NCBI RefSeq assembly: GCF_004322855.1
Contig: NZ_CP036402.1
Coordinates: 1,054,001 to 1,118,000, forward strand
Origin: Egibacter rhizosphaerae
GTDB taxonomy: Bacteria; Actinomycetota; Nitriliruptoria; Euzebyales; Egibacteraceae
DNA length: 64,000 nt
Direction: 5' to 3'
This document shows positions 54,571 to 62,306 of the stretch, piece after piece. A program made the position numbers and the translations under genes. Numbering within the stretch: position 1 is the stretch's first letter; each line of letters opens with the position of its first letter. The notes beneath the pieces were generated by a model. It ran no database searches and was not told the DNA's origin. It saw only the letters and a list, made by a program, of their open reading frames with translations.

Positions 54571-54648
54571 GCCTCAGTCCCAGGCCTCAGTCCCAGGCCT
54601 CAGTCCCAGGCCTCAGTCCCGGGCCTCAGTCCCGGGCCTCAGTCCCGG
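54571..54648. repeat. 13-bp tandem repeat, six copies
   Basis: Six copies of GCCTCAGTCCC(A/G)G, the first three ending AG and the last three GG, follow the universal stress protein stop, with a partial seventh copy. It lies between two convergent genes. Confidence 0.95.
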
Positions 54649-54683
54649 GCATCAGCCAGCGCTCAGGAGTACCGTCCCGATGG

Positions 54684-54866
54684 TCAGGACTCCGGGCGCC
54701 CCGCAGCGTGGGAGCACGGCGCGCAACCGAATCCATTCCCCAGGAACTGCACGATCCGGGTCTGGTGGTCGTCGAGCGGCAGGCCACGCTTGGCGCGGTC
54801 GAAGGCTTCGTCGATGGCCCGCTCGGCGACGGTCCGTCGGTCCTGGTTCGCGTTCTCGGGGCTCAT
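54684..54866 (-). CDS. Small protein with CxxC-like motif (60 residues)
   Basis: MSPENANQDRRTVAERAIDE opens a helical, charged segment, and the protein ends in VQFLGNGFGCAPCSHAAGRP with a CAPC pair. The ATG at 54866 has GGGGAGGG about 8 nt upstream. No family recognised. Its upstream region carries an AT-rich palindrome over the promoter, which suggests regulated expression. Confidence 0.6.
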   Translation of the reverse strand: MSPENANQDRRTVAERAIDEAFDRAKRGLPLDDHQTRIVQFLGNGFGCAPCSHAAGRPES

Positions 54867-54919
54867 GGGAGCCCTCCCCTCGTCGGGCAGCGGAGAGGCC
54901 GGTTGGCGGCCCACGCTTC

Positions 54920-54949
54920 ACCCTACACGGCATCGATTTTCATAATCGA
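54920..54949 (-). promoter_or_regulatory. Promoter with palindromic operator upstream of the 60-residue gene
   Basis: TAGGGT (54920-54925) could be a -10 box. Overlapping the -35 region is TCGATT-TTCAT-AATCGA (54933-54949), an inverted repeat in one of the most AT-rich short stretches of the window. This looks like an operator; part of it (ATGAAAAT) resembles half of a Fur/Zur-type box, but the full palindrome does not match. Confidence 0.45.
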
Positions 54950-55050
54950 CATGGTTGGCGATGCACCGTTATTGCCGGAGGAGTCGGCCCCGAAACCCTG
55001 GGGCAACGGCCACATGGCCAGAAGAGGCCACATCGCCAGACATGCGCGTG

Positions 55051-55077
55051 CCCCCGCCGATGGACTCGGCGGGGGCG
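55051..55077. terminator. Strong GC hairpin downstream of tRNA-Glu
   Basis: A perfect 11-bp stem GCCCCCGCCGA/TCGGCGGGGGC with a 5-nt loop lies just after the tRNA-Glu gene on its strand. There is no T tract, but its strength makes it a likely transcription end. Confidence 0.55.
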
Positions 55078-55087
55078 CCCGCGATGG

Positions 55088-55160
55088 TACTCCCGACGGG
55101 ATTTGAACCCGCGTTACCGCCTTGAGAGGGCGGCGTCCTAGGCCGCTAGACGACGGGAGC
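55088..55160 (-). tRNA. tRNA-Glu (anticodon CTC)
   Basis: Read on the minus strand it starts GCTCCCG and ends CGGGAGT-A, giving a 7-bp acceptor stem with one G-U pair. The anticodon arm is CCGCC-CTCTCAA-GGCGG, and the T arm is GCGGG-TTCAAAT-CCCGT. CCA is encoded at 55085-55087. Confidence 0.96.
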
Positions 55161-55199
55161 ACGAACATCAGTTGTCGCCGGATCGTGTCCGGCACCGGC

Positions 55200-55227
55200 A
55201 CGGTAGCGTCCTGCCGCGTTTCCGCAA
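55200..55227 (-). promoter_or_regulatory. Candidate promoter of tRNA-Glu
   Basis: TTGCGG (55222-55227) and TACCGT (55200-55205) are 16 bp apart. A start near 55193 leaves about 33 nt before the tRNA. Confidence 0.5.
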
Positions 55228-55250
55228 CCAGAGCGTCCGCGTCCGGCTCG

Positions 55251-55322
55251 CTCGGGGGGGAGGACTCGAACCCCCAATAACTGGACCAGAACCAGTCGTG
55301 TTGCCGTTTACACCACCCCCGA
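55251..55322 (-). tRNA. tRNA-Gln (anticodon CTG)
   Basis: On the minus strand it has a perfect 7-bp acceptor stem TCGGGGG/CCCCCGA, a D arm GTGT/ACAC, an anticodon arm ACTGG-TTCTGGT-CCAGT and a T arm GGGGG-TTCGAGT-CCTCC. CCA is not encoded. No GlnRS gene is in the window; the GltX encoded downstream may charge it through GatCAB. Confidence 0.95.
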
Positions 55323-55334
55323 AGGGCACACGTG

Positions 55335-55363
55335 AGCATAGCGTCGCGGCTGTCCCCCCTCAA
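55335..55363 (-). promoter_or_regulatory. Promoter of tRNA-Gln
   Basis: TTGAGG (55358-55363) and TATGCT (55335-55340) are 17 bp apart, 12 nt before the tRNA 5' end, the right place for a tRNA promoter. Confidence 0.65.
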
Positions 55364-55518
55364 AACGCTCGGCTCCGTTCCCCGGATCCGAGCGGCTCAC
55401 GGGGAGCACTGGGAGGCCGGCGCGGCGAGCCCGGGCTGACCGGGTGCGCGGCCGGCCGAGATCCGCGACGAGGCCGCCCGGTACCCCACCAACGAGGGGT
55501 GAACGGTTCGGGACTCCC

Positions 55519-57072
55519 TCAGCCCGCGGGGGAGGCCGCCAGGCGCTGTGCCTCTCGCATCCGAGCGAGTACGAGCGCTCGGTCGAGCACGGCCAGCGTT
55601 TCGGGCAGCGGCGGGCTCACCGGGGTCCCGGCGACCGCGACGCGGACCGGCTGGAACGTCTTGCCACGCCCGAGCCCCAGCCGTTCGGCGACGCCGTCGA
55701 GTGAGGCCATGATCGTGTCCGCGTCCCACGGCTCGACCTCGGCGAGGCTCCGCTCGGCGGCCTCGAGCACCTCGTCGGCGCGTCCCTTGCGCAGGTGCTT
55801 GTCCACCGCCTTCTCGTCGTACTCCACCCTGTCGGCGAAGCAGAAGGCGATCAGCGGGGCCGCCTCGGCGAGCGTCTGGATCCGCTCCTGCAGCAGGGGC
55901 ACGAGATCCCCGAGGAGGCGCCGCTCCTCGCGGGTGGGGGGCTCGGCGATCAGCCCTTCGGCGGCAAGGTACGGGACGAGCCGGTCGGCGAGCTCCCCAC
56001 CGTCGAGCTCCTTGATCCGGTCACCGTTCAGGGCACGAAGCTTGTCGGTGTCGAAGAACGCCGGGTTCTTGCCGACCCGGTCGAAAGAGAACCGCTCGAC
56101 GAGCTCGGGCACGGTGAACCGCTCGGTGGTCGCGTCGTAGCTCCACCCGCAGAGCGCCAGGAAGTTGCACAGCACCTCCGGCAGGAAGCCCTGCCGCCGG
56201 AACTCGTCGACTGCCACCGACCCGTGCCGCTTCGACAGCGGCTTGCGGTCCTCGCCCACGAGCAGCGGCAGGTGCGCGTACGTCGGGCGGGGTACGTCCG
56301 GTCTGGGGGGAAAGCCCGTGTCGGCGAGCACGCCGGCGAGCAACGAGGTCCCGCCCTCGTCAGCGAGAAGCGCTTCGGCGAGCAACATCTGGCGAGGCGT
56401 CGCGGCCAGCAGATCCTCCCCTCGCGCGACGAAGGTGATCCCCATCGCGAGGTCGTCCACCCCCGCAGCGAGAGGGTAGGTGGGCGAGCGGTCGGCACGC
56501 AGGATCACGAAGTCGGGCACGTCCTTCCACTGGAACGTCACGGGGCCCCGGACGACGTCGTGGAACGTGACCTCGCCGCTGTCGGGGGTGCGCAGCCGGA
56601 TGACCGGCTCGCGCCCCTCGGCGCGGAACACCTGCTTCTGTTCCTGGGTGAGCTCCCGGTGCCCACCCTGATAGCCGGGGGTGCGGCCTTCGGCCTGCGC
56701 GCGTTCGCGCTCTGCCTCGAGCTCCTCCGCGGTCTCGAAGGCCTCGTAGGCGTGGCCGCCGGCGACCAGCGCGTCGGCGACCGCCTCGTGCAGCGGCCGG
56801 CGGGCGCTCTGGCGGTACGGCCCGTACGGACCGGTGTCGCCCGCGCCCTCGTCCGGGCCTTCGTCCCAGTCGAGACCGAGCCATCGAAGGGTTTCGAGGG
56901 TCGCCGCGAAGGCCGCATCGGTGGCGCGCTCCGCATCGGTGTCCTCGACCCGCAACACGAAGGTCCCGTCGTTGCCGCGGGCGTGCAGCCAGTTGTACAG
57001 CGCGGTCCGAGCGTTGCCGACGTGCATCGTTCCGCTGGGCGCGGGCGCGAAACGGACGCGTGGAGCGGTCAT
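55519..57072 (-). CDS. gltX: Glutamyl-tRNA synthetase
   Basis: A class I synthetase. RFAPAPSGTMHVGNARTALY holds the HIGH motif in the variant HVGN, and RKPLSKRHGSVAV holds the KMSKS motif as LSKRH. GLDWDEGPDEG and VTFQWKDVPDFVILRADRSP are typical of the GluRS catalytic domain. 517 residues. It lies next to tRNA-Glu and tRNA-Gln genes, consistent with a non-discriminating role, which is inferred. Confidence 0.97.
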   Translation of the reverse strand: MTAPRVRFAPAPSGTMHVGNARTALYNWLHARGNDGTFVLRVEDTDAERATDAAFAATLETLRWLGLDWDEGPDEGAGDTGPYGPYRQSARRPLHEAVADALVAGGHAYEAFETAEELEAERERAQAEGRTPGYQGGHRELTQEQKQVFRAEGREPVIRLRTPDSGEVTFHDVVRGPVTFQWKDVPDFVILRADRSPTYPLAAGVDDLAMGITFVARGEDLLAATPRQMLLAEALLADEGGTSLLAGVLADTGFPPRPDVPRPTYAHLPLLVGEDRKPLSKRHGSVAVDEFRRQGFLPEVLCNFLALCGWSYDATTERFTVPELVERFSFDRVGKNPAFFDTDKLRALNGDRIKELDGGELADRLVPYLAAEGLIAEPPTREERRLLGDLVPLLQERIQTLAEAAPLIAFCFADRVEYDEKAVDKHLRKGRADEVLEAAERSLAEVEPWDADTIMASLDGVAERLGLGRGKTFQPVRVAVAGTPVSPPLPETLAVLDRALVLARMREAQRLAASPAG

Positions 57073-57148
57073 GTGGGTTCCTCGCGGGTCGGAGCGATGC
57101 CGGGTGACAGGCTACCGGCCGGGGGGAGACCGTCGGGGACGCGGCCGC

Positions 57149-57931
57149 TCAGACGTCGGCCTCCACCGGATTCGACAGGGTCCCCACCCCCGCGACCTCC
57201 ACGTCCACGGTCTGGCCCGCCGTGATGGGACCCACCCCCGCCGGCGTGCCGGTGAGGATCACGTCGCCCGGCAGCAGCGTCGTGAACGCCGAACAGTACG
57301 CGACGAGCTCGGGGATCGGGAACATAAGGTCGGCGGTGCTCCCCTCCTGGCGCACCTCGCCATCGACCCGCGCGCGGACGGTGATGCCGGCACCGGGGTC
57401 CACCTCGCTGGTGATCCACGGCCCCAGAGGACAGAACGTGTCGAATCCCTTCGCGCGGGTCCACTGGCCGTCGCGGCGCTGGAGGTCGCGCGCGGTGACG
57501 TCGTTCGCGCACGTGTAGCCCAGGATCGCGCCCTCGGCCTCCTCGACCGACACCTTGCGGGTCAACCGGCCGATGACCGCCGCCACCTCGGCCTCGTGGT
57601 GCACCTCGTCGCTGAGCTGCGGCAGGCGGATCGTGTCACCGGGGCCGATGACGCTGGTCGCGGGCTTCAGGAAGATCAGCGGTTCCGAGGGAGGCTCGGT
57701 CCCCATCTCGCGCGCGTGCTCGGGATAGTTCTTGCCCACGCACAGGACCTTCGACGGAATGATCGGCGCGAGCAGGGGCACCTGATCGATCGGTGCGAGC
57801 TGGTCGGTCACCGCGAGGTCCTCGTCGAACGGGTGCCCGTCGAGCAGCGCGACGTGCTCGCCCTTGCCGGGCGGTTCGGTGACGATCCCGAACGCGGGCC
57901 CGCTCGGTCGGGCGACCCGGACCAGGCGCAT
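57149..57931 (-). CDS. Fumarylacetoacetate hydrolase family protein
   Basis: An FAH-fold hydrolase or isomerase: VLCVGKNYPEHAREMG, FLKPATSVIGPGDTI, DEVHHEAEVAAVIG (with metal-binding Glu residues), YTCANDVTARDLQRRDGQW and FDTFCPLGPWITSE. The start ATG 57931 with GGAGG upstream gives 260 residues. The substrate (acylpyruvate, oxaloacetate and others are known for the family) cannot be told. Confidence 0.92.
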   Translation of the reverse strand: MRLVRVARPSGPAFGIVTEPPGKGEHVALLDGHPFDEDLAVTDQLAPIDQVPLLAPIIPSKVLCVGKNYPEHAREMGTEPPSEPLIFLKPATSVIGPGDTIRLPQLSDEVHHEAEVAAVIGRLTRKVSVEEAEGAILGYTCANDVTARDLQRRDGQWTRAKGFDTFCPLGPWITSEVDPGAGITVRARVDGEVRQEGSTADLMFPIPELVAYCSAFTTLLPGDVILTGTPAGVGPITAGQTVDVEVAGVGTLSNPVEADV

Positions 57932-58129
57932 GCCAACCCCTCCTTCGCTCCCAGCACCAGAGCATTCGGGTGCGCCCCGGAGCCTGCGGCGACCCGACCC
58001 CGACCGCGCACCCACCGCGCGACGCTACCAGCGGAGCCGCACCCCGCCGAAGCTCGCACCGGAGCAACGAGCCAGGAGAACCGGGGCAGGCGAACGGGCC
58101 GGGGACGACCGCGGGCCCGCGTGAACGCT

Positions 58130-58702
58130 TCAACGCGGGCGGGACTCGTGCTCGCCGGCGAGGAGCCCGTAGACCACGAGATCGCGTTGCACTCCGTCCC
58201 GCGTGCGCTCACGCCCGCGCAGGACGCCCTCACGGGCGAATCCGGCCTTCTGGGCGACCCGGTTCGAAGCCGCGTTGAGGGGCGCAGCCATCAGCTCGAC
58301 GCGCGCGTACCCGAGATCATCGATGGCCCACGAGCTGAGCAGCCTCGTCGCGGTCGTCGCCGCACCCTGGCCGCGCCCCCAGGGCGCGGTCCAGTAGCCG
58401 ACCTCGATCACCCGCTGCGCGGGCAACGGCCGCATCAGCCCCGCCGAGCCCAGGAAGGTCCCACGGTCGGCGTCGGTGACCGCGAGTTGCAGGCTGCTGC
58501 CGTCGGCGAACCCTGCCGCGCAGTGCGCGACGTACTCCCGAGCGTCCGACTCGGTGTACGGCTGCGGGACGGCGACCAGCCACTGCGCGATATCCGGGTC
58601 GTTGCACGCCTCCACCAGGTCCGCGACGTCGCGCTCGTCGAAGGGTCGCAGCCGCACGCCCTCGGCGGCGAGCGGTGGATCCGGCGGTGCCACCTCAGCC
58701 AT
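58130..58702 (-). CDS. GNAT-family acetyltransferase (RimJ/RimL type)
   Basis: A RimJ-like GNAT: VRLRPFDERDVADLVEACND, VIEVGYWTAPWGRGQGAATT and MAAPLNAASNRVAQKAGFAR. 190 residues. Its start codon lies in the second member, read on the minus strand, of a tandem duplication whose first member spans the cimA stop. Confidence 0.88.
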   Translation of the reverse strand: MAEVAPPDPPLAAEGVRLRPFDERDVADLVEACNDPDIAQWLVAVPQPYTESDAREYVAHCAAGFADGSSLQLAVTDADRGTFLGSAGLMRPLPAQRVIEVGYWTAPWGRGQGAATTATRLLSSWAIDDLGYARVELMAAPLNAASNRVAQKAGFAREGVLRGRERTRDGVQRDLVVYGLLAGEHESRPR

Positions 58703-58739
58703 CCCCGACCTACCTCACTTCAGCCATCCCCGACCTACC
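58695..58739. repeat. Tandem duplication linking cimA stop and acetyltransferase start
   Basis: The 20-mer TCAGCCATCCCCGACCTACC occurs at 58695-58714 and 58720-58739, a period of 25 bp. One copy overlaps the acetyltransferase start codon and the other the cimA stop codon. Confidence 0.9.
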
Positions 58740-60399
58740 CGGGACCATCGATGCCGGCCAGGCCGTACCGGTAGGCGTCGGCCATCGCCTTCCACGAGGC
58801 ATCGATCACGTTCTCGGAGACACCGACCGTCTGCCACTCGCGCTCCCCATCGGACGAGGAGACGAGAACGCGCGTGGTCGCACCCGTCCCGGCCTGCGGG
58901 TCGACGATTCGCACCTTGTAGTCGGCGAGGTGGATCCGGTCGAGATCGGGGAACTGCCCGTTCACGGCGTGGCGGAACGCCTGGTCCAGCGCATCCACGG
59001 GGCCGTTGCCCTCACCCACGCCGATCCGTCGCGACCAACCCCCTTCGGCCGTCTCGTCGCGCACCCAGACGCGCACGGTGCCCTCGGCGACCGGGCTGCC
59101 GTCCTCTCGCCGCTCGACGATGGCCCGGAACCCCTCGAGGCGGAACACGTCCTCGGCGGTGCCCGCCTCGTCCGCGACGAGCAGCTCGAACGAGGCGTCG
59201 GCGGCCTCGAAGGAGTACCCGGCGTGCTCGAGGTCCTTGACGCGTCCGAGGATGCGATTGGCGAGGTCGCCGTCCCCGCCGAGGTCGATCCCGAGCTGCT
59301 CCCCCTTCATCACGATCGTGGACCGACCGGCGAGCTCGCTCATCAGCAGCCGCAGCTCCCCGCCGACCTTCGCGGGGTCGATGTGCTGGTAGGTCATCGG
59401 GTTCTTCTGCAGCGCGGAGGTGTGCAGCCCCGCCTTGTGCGCGAACGCGGCATGGCCGACGTACGGGGCGTGCGGGTCCGGGATGAGGTTCATGGTCTCG
59501 GCCACCTCGTTGGCGACGGTGGTGAGCTGTCCGAGCTCGGTGTCCCCGACGACGTCGATGCCGTACTTGAGCTTGAGGTTCGGGATCAGCGAGCACAGGT
59601 TCGCGTTGCCGCAACGCTCCCCGATGCCGTTGACCGTCCCCTGCACGTGGGTCGCTCCGGCGCGCAGACCCGCGAGCGAGTTCGCGACCGCGCACTCGGT
59701 GTCGTTGTGGACGTGTACGCCGATCTGCGTGCCTCCCCGGCCACCGAAGCGGCCGACGACCCCGCCGGTGACACGCTCCACCTCTTCCGGCAGCATCCCG
59801 CCGTTCGTGTCGCAGAGCACGAGACACTCGGCGCCGGCCTCCGCCGCGGCCTCGAGGACCGCAAGCGCATAGTCCGGATCGTTGCGATGCCCGTCGAAGA
59901 AGTGCTCGGCATCGAACAGGACCCGCCGGCCCTCGCTGCGCAGCAGCCGCACGCTGTCGGCGATCATCGCGAGGTTCTCGTCCTTCGTCGTCCCGACCGC
60001 CTCGGTGACGTGCAGGCTCCATGCCTTGCCCACCAGACACACCACCGGCGTGGCCGCCTCCAGCAGGGTCCCGAGCGAGGGATCGCCCGAGGCGTCCCGA
60101 TCGGGACGCCGCGTCATGCCGAATGCGACGAGCTCCGCACGCTCCAGCGGGAGCTCACCCTTCGCCGCCCGCGCGAAGAACTCCGTGTCCTTCGGGTTCG
60201 CACCCGGCCAGCCGCCCTCGATGAACGGAACGCCCAGACCGTCGATGAGCCGTGCGATGCGCAGCTTGTCGTCGACGGTCGGCGTGATCCCCTCGCGCTG
60301 GGTGCCGTCCCGCAGGGTCGTGTCGTAGAGGTCGACCCATGCGGGCAGGGGCGTGTCGGGTTGCCGACCAGGGGACTCGGCGACGTGGTCTTCGGCCAT
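58735..60399 (-). CDS. cimA: Citramalate synthase
   Basis: CimA condenses pyruvate and acetyl-CoA to citramalate, the threonine-independent entry to isoleucine. The HMGL-like barrel is clear: VDLYDTTLRDGTQREGITPT, EGGWPGANPKDTEFF, LVLCDTNGGMLPEEVERVTG, GVHVHNDTECAVANSLAGLR and GTVNGIGERCGNANLCSLIP. The C-terminal regulatory LeuA-dimer domain (KVRIVDPQAGTGATTRVLVS) confers feedback control in the family. 554 residues. It could be confused with 2-isopropylmalate synthase, but the GWPGANP and GERCGN motifs are CimA-like. Confidence 0.94.
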   Translation of the reverse strand: MAEDHVAESPGRQPDTPLPAWVDLYDTTLRDGTQREGITPTVDDKLRIARLIDGLGVPFIEGGWPGANPKDTEFFARAAKGELPLERAELVAFGMTRRPDRDASGDPSLGTLLEAATPVVCLVGKAWSLHVTEAVGTTKDENLAMIADSVRLLRSEGRRVLFDAEHFFDGHRNDPDYALAVLEAAAEAGAECLVLCDTNGGMLPEEVERVTGGVVGRFGGRGGTQIGVHVHNDTECAVANSLAGLRAGATHVQGTVNGIGERCGNANLCSLIPNLKLKYGIDVVGDTELGQLTTVANEVAETMNLIPDPHAPYVGHAAFAHKAGLHTSALQKNPMTYQHIDPAKVGGELRLLMSELAGRSTIVMKGEQLGIDLGGDGDLANRILGRVKDLEHAGYSFEAADASFELLVADEAGTAEDVFRLEGFRAIVERREDGSPVAEGTVRVWVRDETAEGGWSRRIGVGEGNGPVDALDQAFRHAVNGQFPDLDRIHLADYKVRIVDPQAGTGATTRVLVSSSDGEREWQTVGVSENVIDASWKAMADAYRYGLAGIDGPG

Positions 60400-60456
60400 C
60401 GGTGCACCTCACCTTCGCGTGGTGTGGTGCCGACCGTTGAAGCGACCGCCCCGAAG

Positions 60457-60506
60457 GGTGCCGGCCGCTCCCGCAGCCGGCACCGCCCACCGGTCTACGG
60501 GAGCGG
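60457..60506 (-). promoter_or_regulatory. Mutually exclusive hairpins of the cimA leader
   Basis: On the minus strand CCGCTCCCG (60506-60498, the last three sense codons of the leader peptide) can pair perfectly with CGGGAGCGG (60473-60465). The second segment forms the loop of another perfect 9-bp hairpin, GGTGCCGGC (60484-60476) with GCCGGCACC (60465-60457), so the two folds exclude each other. GTCGGCACC at 60434-60426 offers a third partner. No T tract follows, so whether control is at transcription or at translation is open. Confidence 0.65.
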
Positions 60507-60581
60507 TCGAATAATGATCCCGGCGCACGCGAGGACGGCCACCGACGTGGCCTCCGGGTGCGTGCGCGTGTGCAACATCAC
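60495..60581 (-). CDS. Leader peptide of cimA with three consecutive Ile codons
   Basis: A 28-codon open frame upstream of cimA; after GTG-ATG it reads LHTRTHPEATSVAVLACAG, then Ile-Ile-Ile (ATC ATT ATT at 60518-60510), Arg-Pro-Leu-Pro and TAG. AT-rich Ile codons in a row are very unusual in this high-GC genome, and Val, Leu and Ile dominate the second half. cimA makes isoleucine, so stalling on scarce Ile-tRNA is the natural reading. The GTG lies 7 nt after the CACACT -10 box, so the peptide may be translated from a leaderless mRNA; the ATG one codon later is the alternative. Confidence 0.72.
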   Translation of the reverse strand: MMLHTRTHPEATSVAVLACAGIIIRPLP

Positions 60582-60588
60582 GCAGGCG

Positions 60589-60617
60589 AGTGTGGCACGA
60601 GGCGCAAGCCGCGGCAA
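60589..60617 (-). promoter_or_regulatory. Candidate promoter of the cimA leader
   Basis: TTGCCG (60612-60617) and CACACT (60589-60594) are 17 bp apart on the minus strand. Transcription would begin at or next to the GTG of the leader peptide. Confidence 0.5.
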
Positions 60618-60706
60618 ACGGCCCGTTCGGATCGGCTACTCGATATGCTGCGGCCCGAGGTTCGAGGCGCACTTCGTGACGCGTCCGGGAAGGAGTCGGG
60701 AGAACC

Positions 60707-61285
60707 GTGACGACGCTGCCGCCGCCACGCCGGACGGCGAGCGTGGTCGCGATCGTCATCGTTCTCGTGACGCTCGTGGCCGGAGGCCTCCTCGTGGTGC
60801 TCGCGAGCGACCCCTTCGAGCGCAGTGGCGCGACGATGTGCCCCGAGGACAGTCGGCGGCTGCCCGTCGACGAGGGGGCCGCGAGCACCGCGTGCCTGCC
60901 GACGAACCTCGAGGGCACCGAGATCGGCTTCGGCGTCACGATCCGCAACGAGGGCGAGCTTCCCGCCCGCGTGCGCTCGGTGCCCCTCGGACAGCTCGAC
61001 CGCGGCGGCTTCACCCCCACCGCCGTGCGCGAGGCCCCCGTGCCCGCGGACGGCGCGCCCCCGGACTCGCCGAGCGACCTCGCGGAGCTCGAGCCGTTCA
61101 CGCTCGCTGCCGAGGAGGAGCGCCTCCTCTGGTTCGAGGGCCGGCTGGAGGACTGCGAGGACCGCGAGATCGGCCGCGCCACCCAGGTCCCGGAGGTCTT
61201 CTTCCGGATGTCGCGGCTCGGCCTGCCGCGTGAGGCCGAGATCGACCTCGACCCCGCCATGGGCTGGATCGTGGAGGCCTGTTAG
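60707..61285 (+). CDS. Membrane-anchored protein of unknown function
   Basis: 192 residues: one N-terminal membrane helix (VVAIVIVLVTLVAGGLLVVL, residues 13-32) and an exported domain with a beta-strand pattern (LEGTEIGFGVTIRNEGELPA) and three Cys residues near MCPED, STACLP and EDCED. GTG start 60707 with AAGGAG about 14 nt upstream, so the leader may differ. No family recognised. It is divergent from cimA. Confidence 0.68.
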   Translation: MTTLPPPRRTASVVAIVIVLVTLVAGGLLVVLASDPFERSGATMCPEDSRRLPVDEGAASTACLPTNLEGTEIGFGVTIRNEGELPARVRSVPLGQLDRGGFTPTAVREAPVPADGAPPDSPSDLAELEPFTLAAEEERLLWFEGRLEDCEDREIGRATQVPEVFFRMSRLGLPREAEIDLDPAMGWIVEAC

Positions 61286-61303
61286 GAGCCACGCCGGGGG
61301 CTT

Positions 61304-62227
61304 TCAGCCCGCGCCGACGACGTCGAGCATGTGGCGGTAGCGCGGCTCCCTCCCGGCGACGGTGTCGAAGAAGGTGTCCTGCACCCGCTTCGTGATCAGC
61401 CCGGGAGCGCCGATCTCGCGGCCGTCCACCGAGCGGATCGGCACGACCTCCGCAGCGGTGCCGGTGTAGAACGCCTCGTCGGCCGTGTAGAGGTCCTGAC
61501 GCAGCAGCCGCGTCTCGGCGAACGGGATACCGAGGTCGCCGGCGAACTCGATGACGGCCTCGCGGGTCAGCCCCTTCAACACCCCCGCGGCCAGCGGTGG
61601 TGTCAGCAGTGCGCCGTCGCGGACGATGAACACGTTCTCGCCGGATCCCTCGGCGACCTCCCCGTGCTCGTTGAGCAGGATCGCCTCGTCGTAGCCGGCC
61701 TGCAGAGCCTCGACCTTCGCCAGCGAGGAGTTGATGTACACGCCGCAGGCCTTCGTGCCGGTCGGGATCATGTTCGCGCCGATCCGAACCCACGAGGAGA
61801 CCTTCGCGTCCACCCCGTGCTGCAGTCCCTCATCGCCGAGGTAGGTCCCCCACGGCCAGATCGCGATGGCGACCCGCACGTTGCTCGGCATGGGGTTCAG
61901 CCCCATCTCGCCGTAGCCCAGATAGACCAGCGGCCGGATGTAGCACGACAACAGGCGCGACCGGCGGATCAACTCCCGGGCCGCCTGCATGAGGTCGTCG
62001 ACCGAGAAGGGCACGTCCATCTGCAGGATCTTGGCGGACCGGTGCAACCGCTCCATGTGCGCGCGATGCATGAAGACCGCCGCGCCCTCCTCGGTCTCGT
62101 AGGCGCGGATGCCCTCGAAGACCCCCCACCCGTAGTGCAGCGTCGGGGTCAGGACGTGGATCTGGGCCTCGTTCCAGGGGACGAACTCCCCGTCCATCCA
62201 GATCTCGTCCACCGGGGATATTGGCAT
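61304..62227 (-). CDS. ilvE: Branched-chain amino acid aminotransferase
   Basis: A fold-type IV PLP enzyme for the last step of Ile/Val/Leu synthesis. It shows IWMDGEFVPWNEAQIHVLTP, HYGWGVFEGIRAYETEEG, KACGVYINSSLAKVEALQAG (with the Lys that binds PLP), DEAILLNEHGEVAEGSGENVF and ETRLLRQDLYTADEAFYTGT. 307 residues from the ATG at 62227 (AAGGAGG 6 nt upstream); the longer open frame overlaps leuB and is not conserved. leuB and ilvE are close on one strand. Confidence 0.95.
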   Translation of the reverse strand: MPISPVDEIWMDGEFVPWNEAQIHVLTPTLHYGWGVFEGIRAYETEEGAAVFMHRAHMERLHRSAKILQMDVPFSVDDLMQAARELIRRSRLLSCYIRPLVYLGYGEMGLNPMPSNVRVAIAIWPWGTYLGDEGLQHGVDAKVSSWVRIGANMIPTGTKACGVYINSSLAKVEALQAGYDEAILLNEHGEVAEGSGENVFIVRDGALLTPPLAAGVLKGLTREAVIEFAGDLGIPFAETRLLRQDLYTADEAFYTGTAAEVVPIRSVDGREIGAPGLITKRVQDTFFDTVAGREPRYRHMLDVVGAG

Positions 62228-62306
62228 CGCGGCCCTCCTTGATCCTGCCCGACTTGGTCCTCCCCGAGCGTTCCGGGCTGGCGAGGCGCCGGCCCACCCG
62301 TCTCCG

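Noticed and set aside
60400-60706. A T-box riboswitch upstream of cimA
   Set aside because: No T-box sequence or specifier-loop arrangement was found, while a leader peptide with Ile codons explains the region better.
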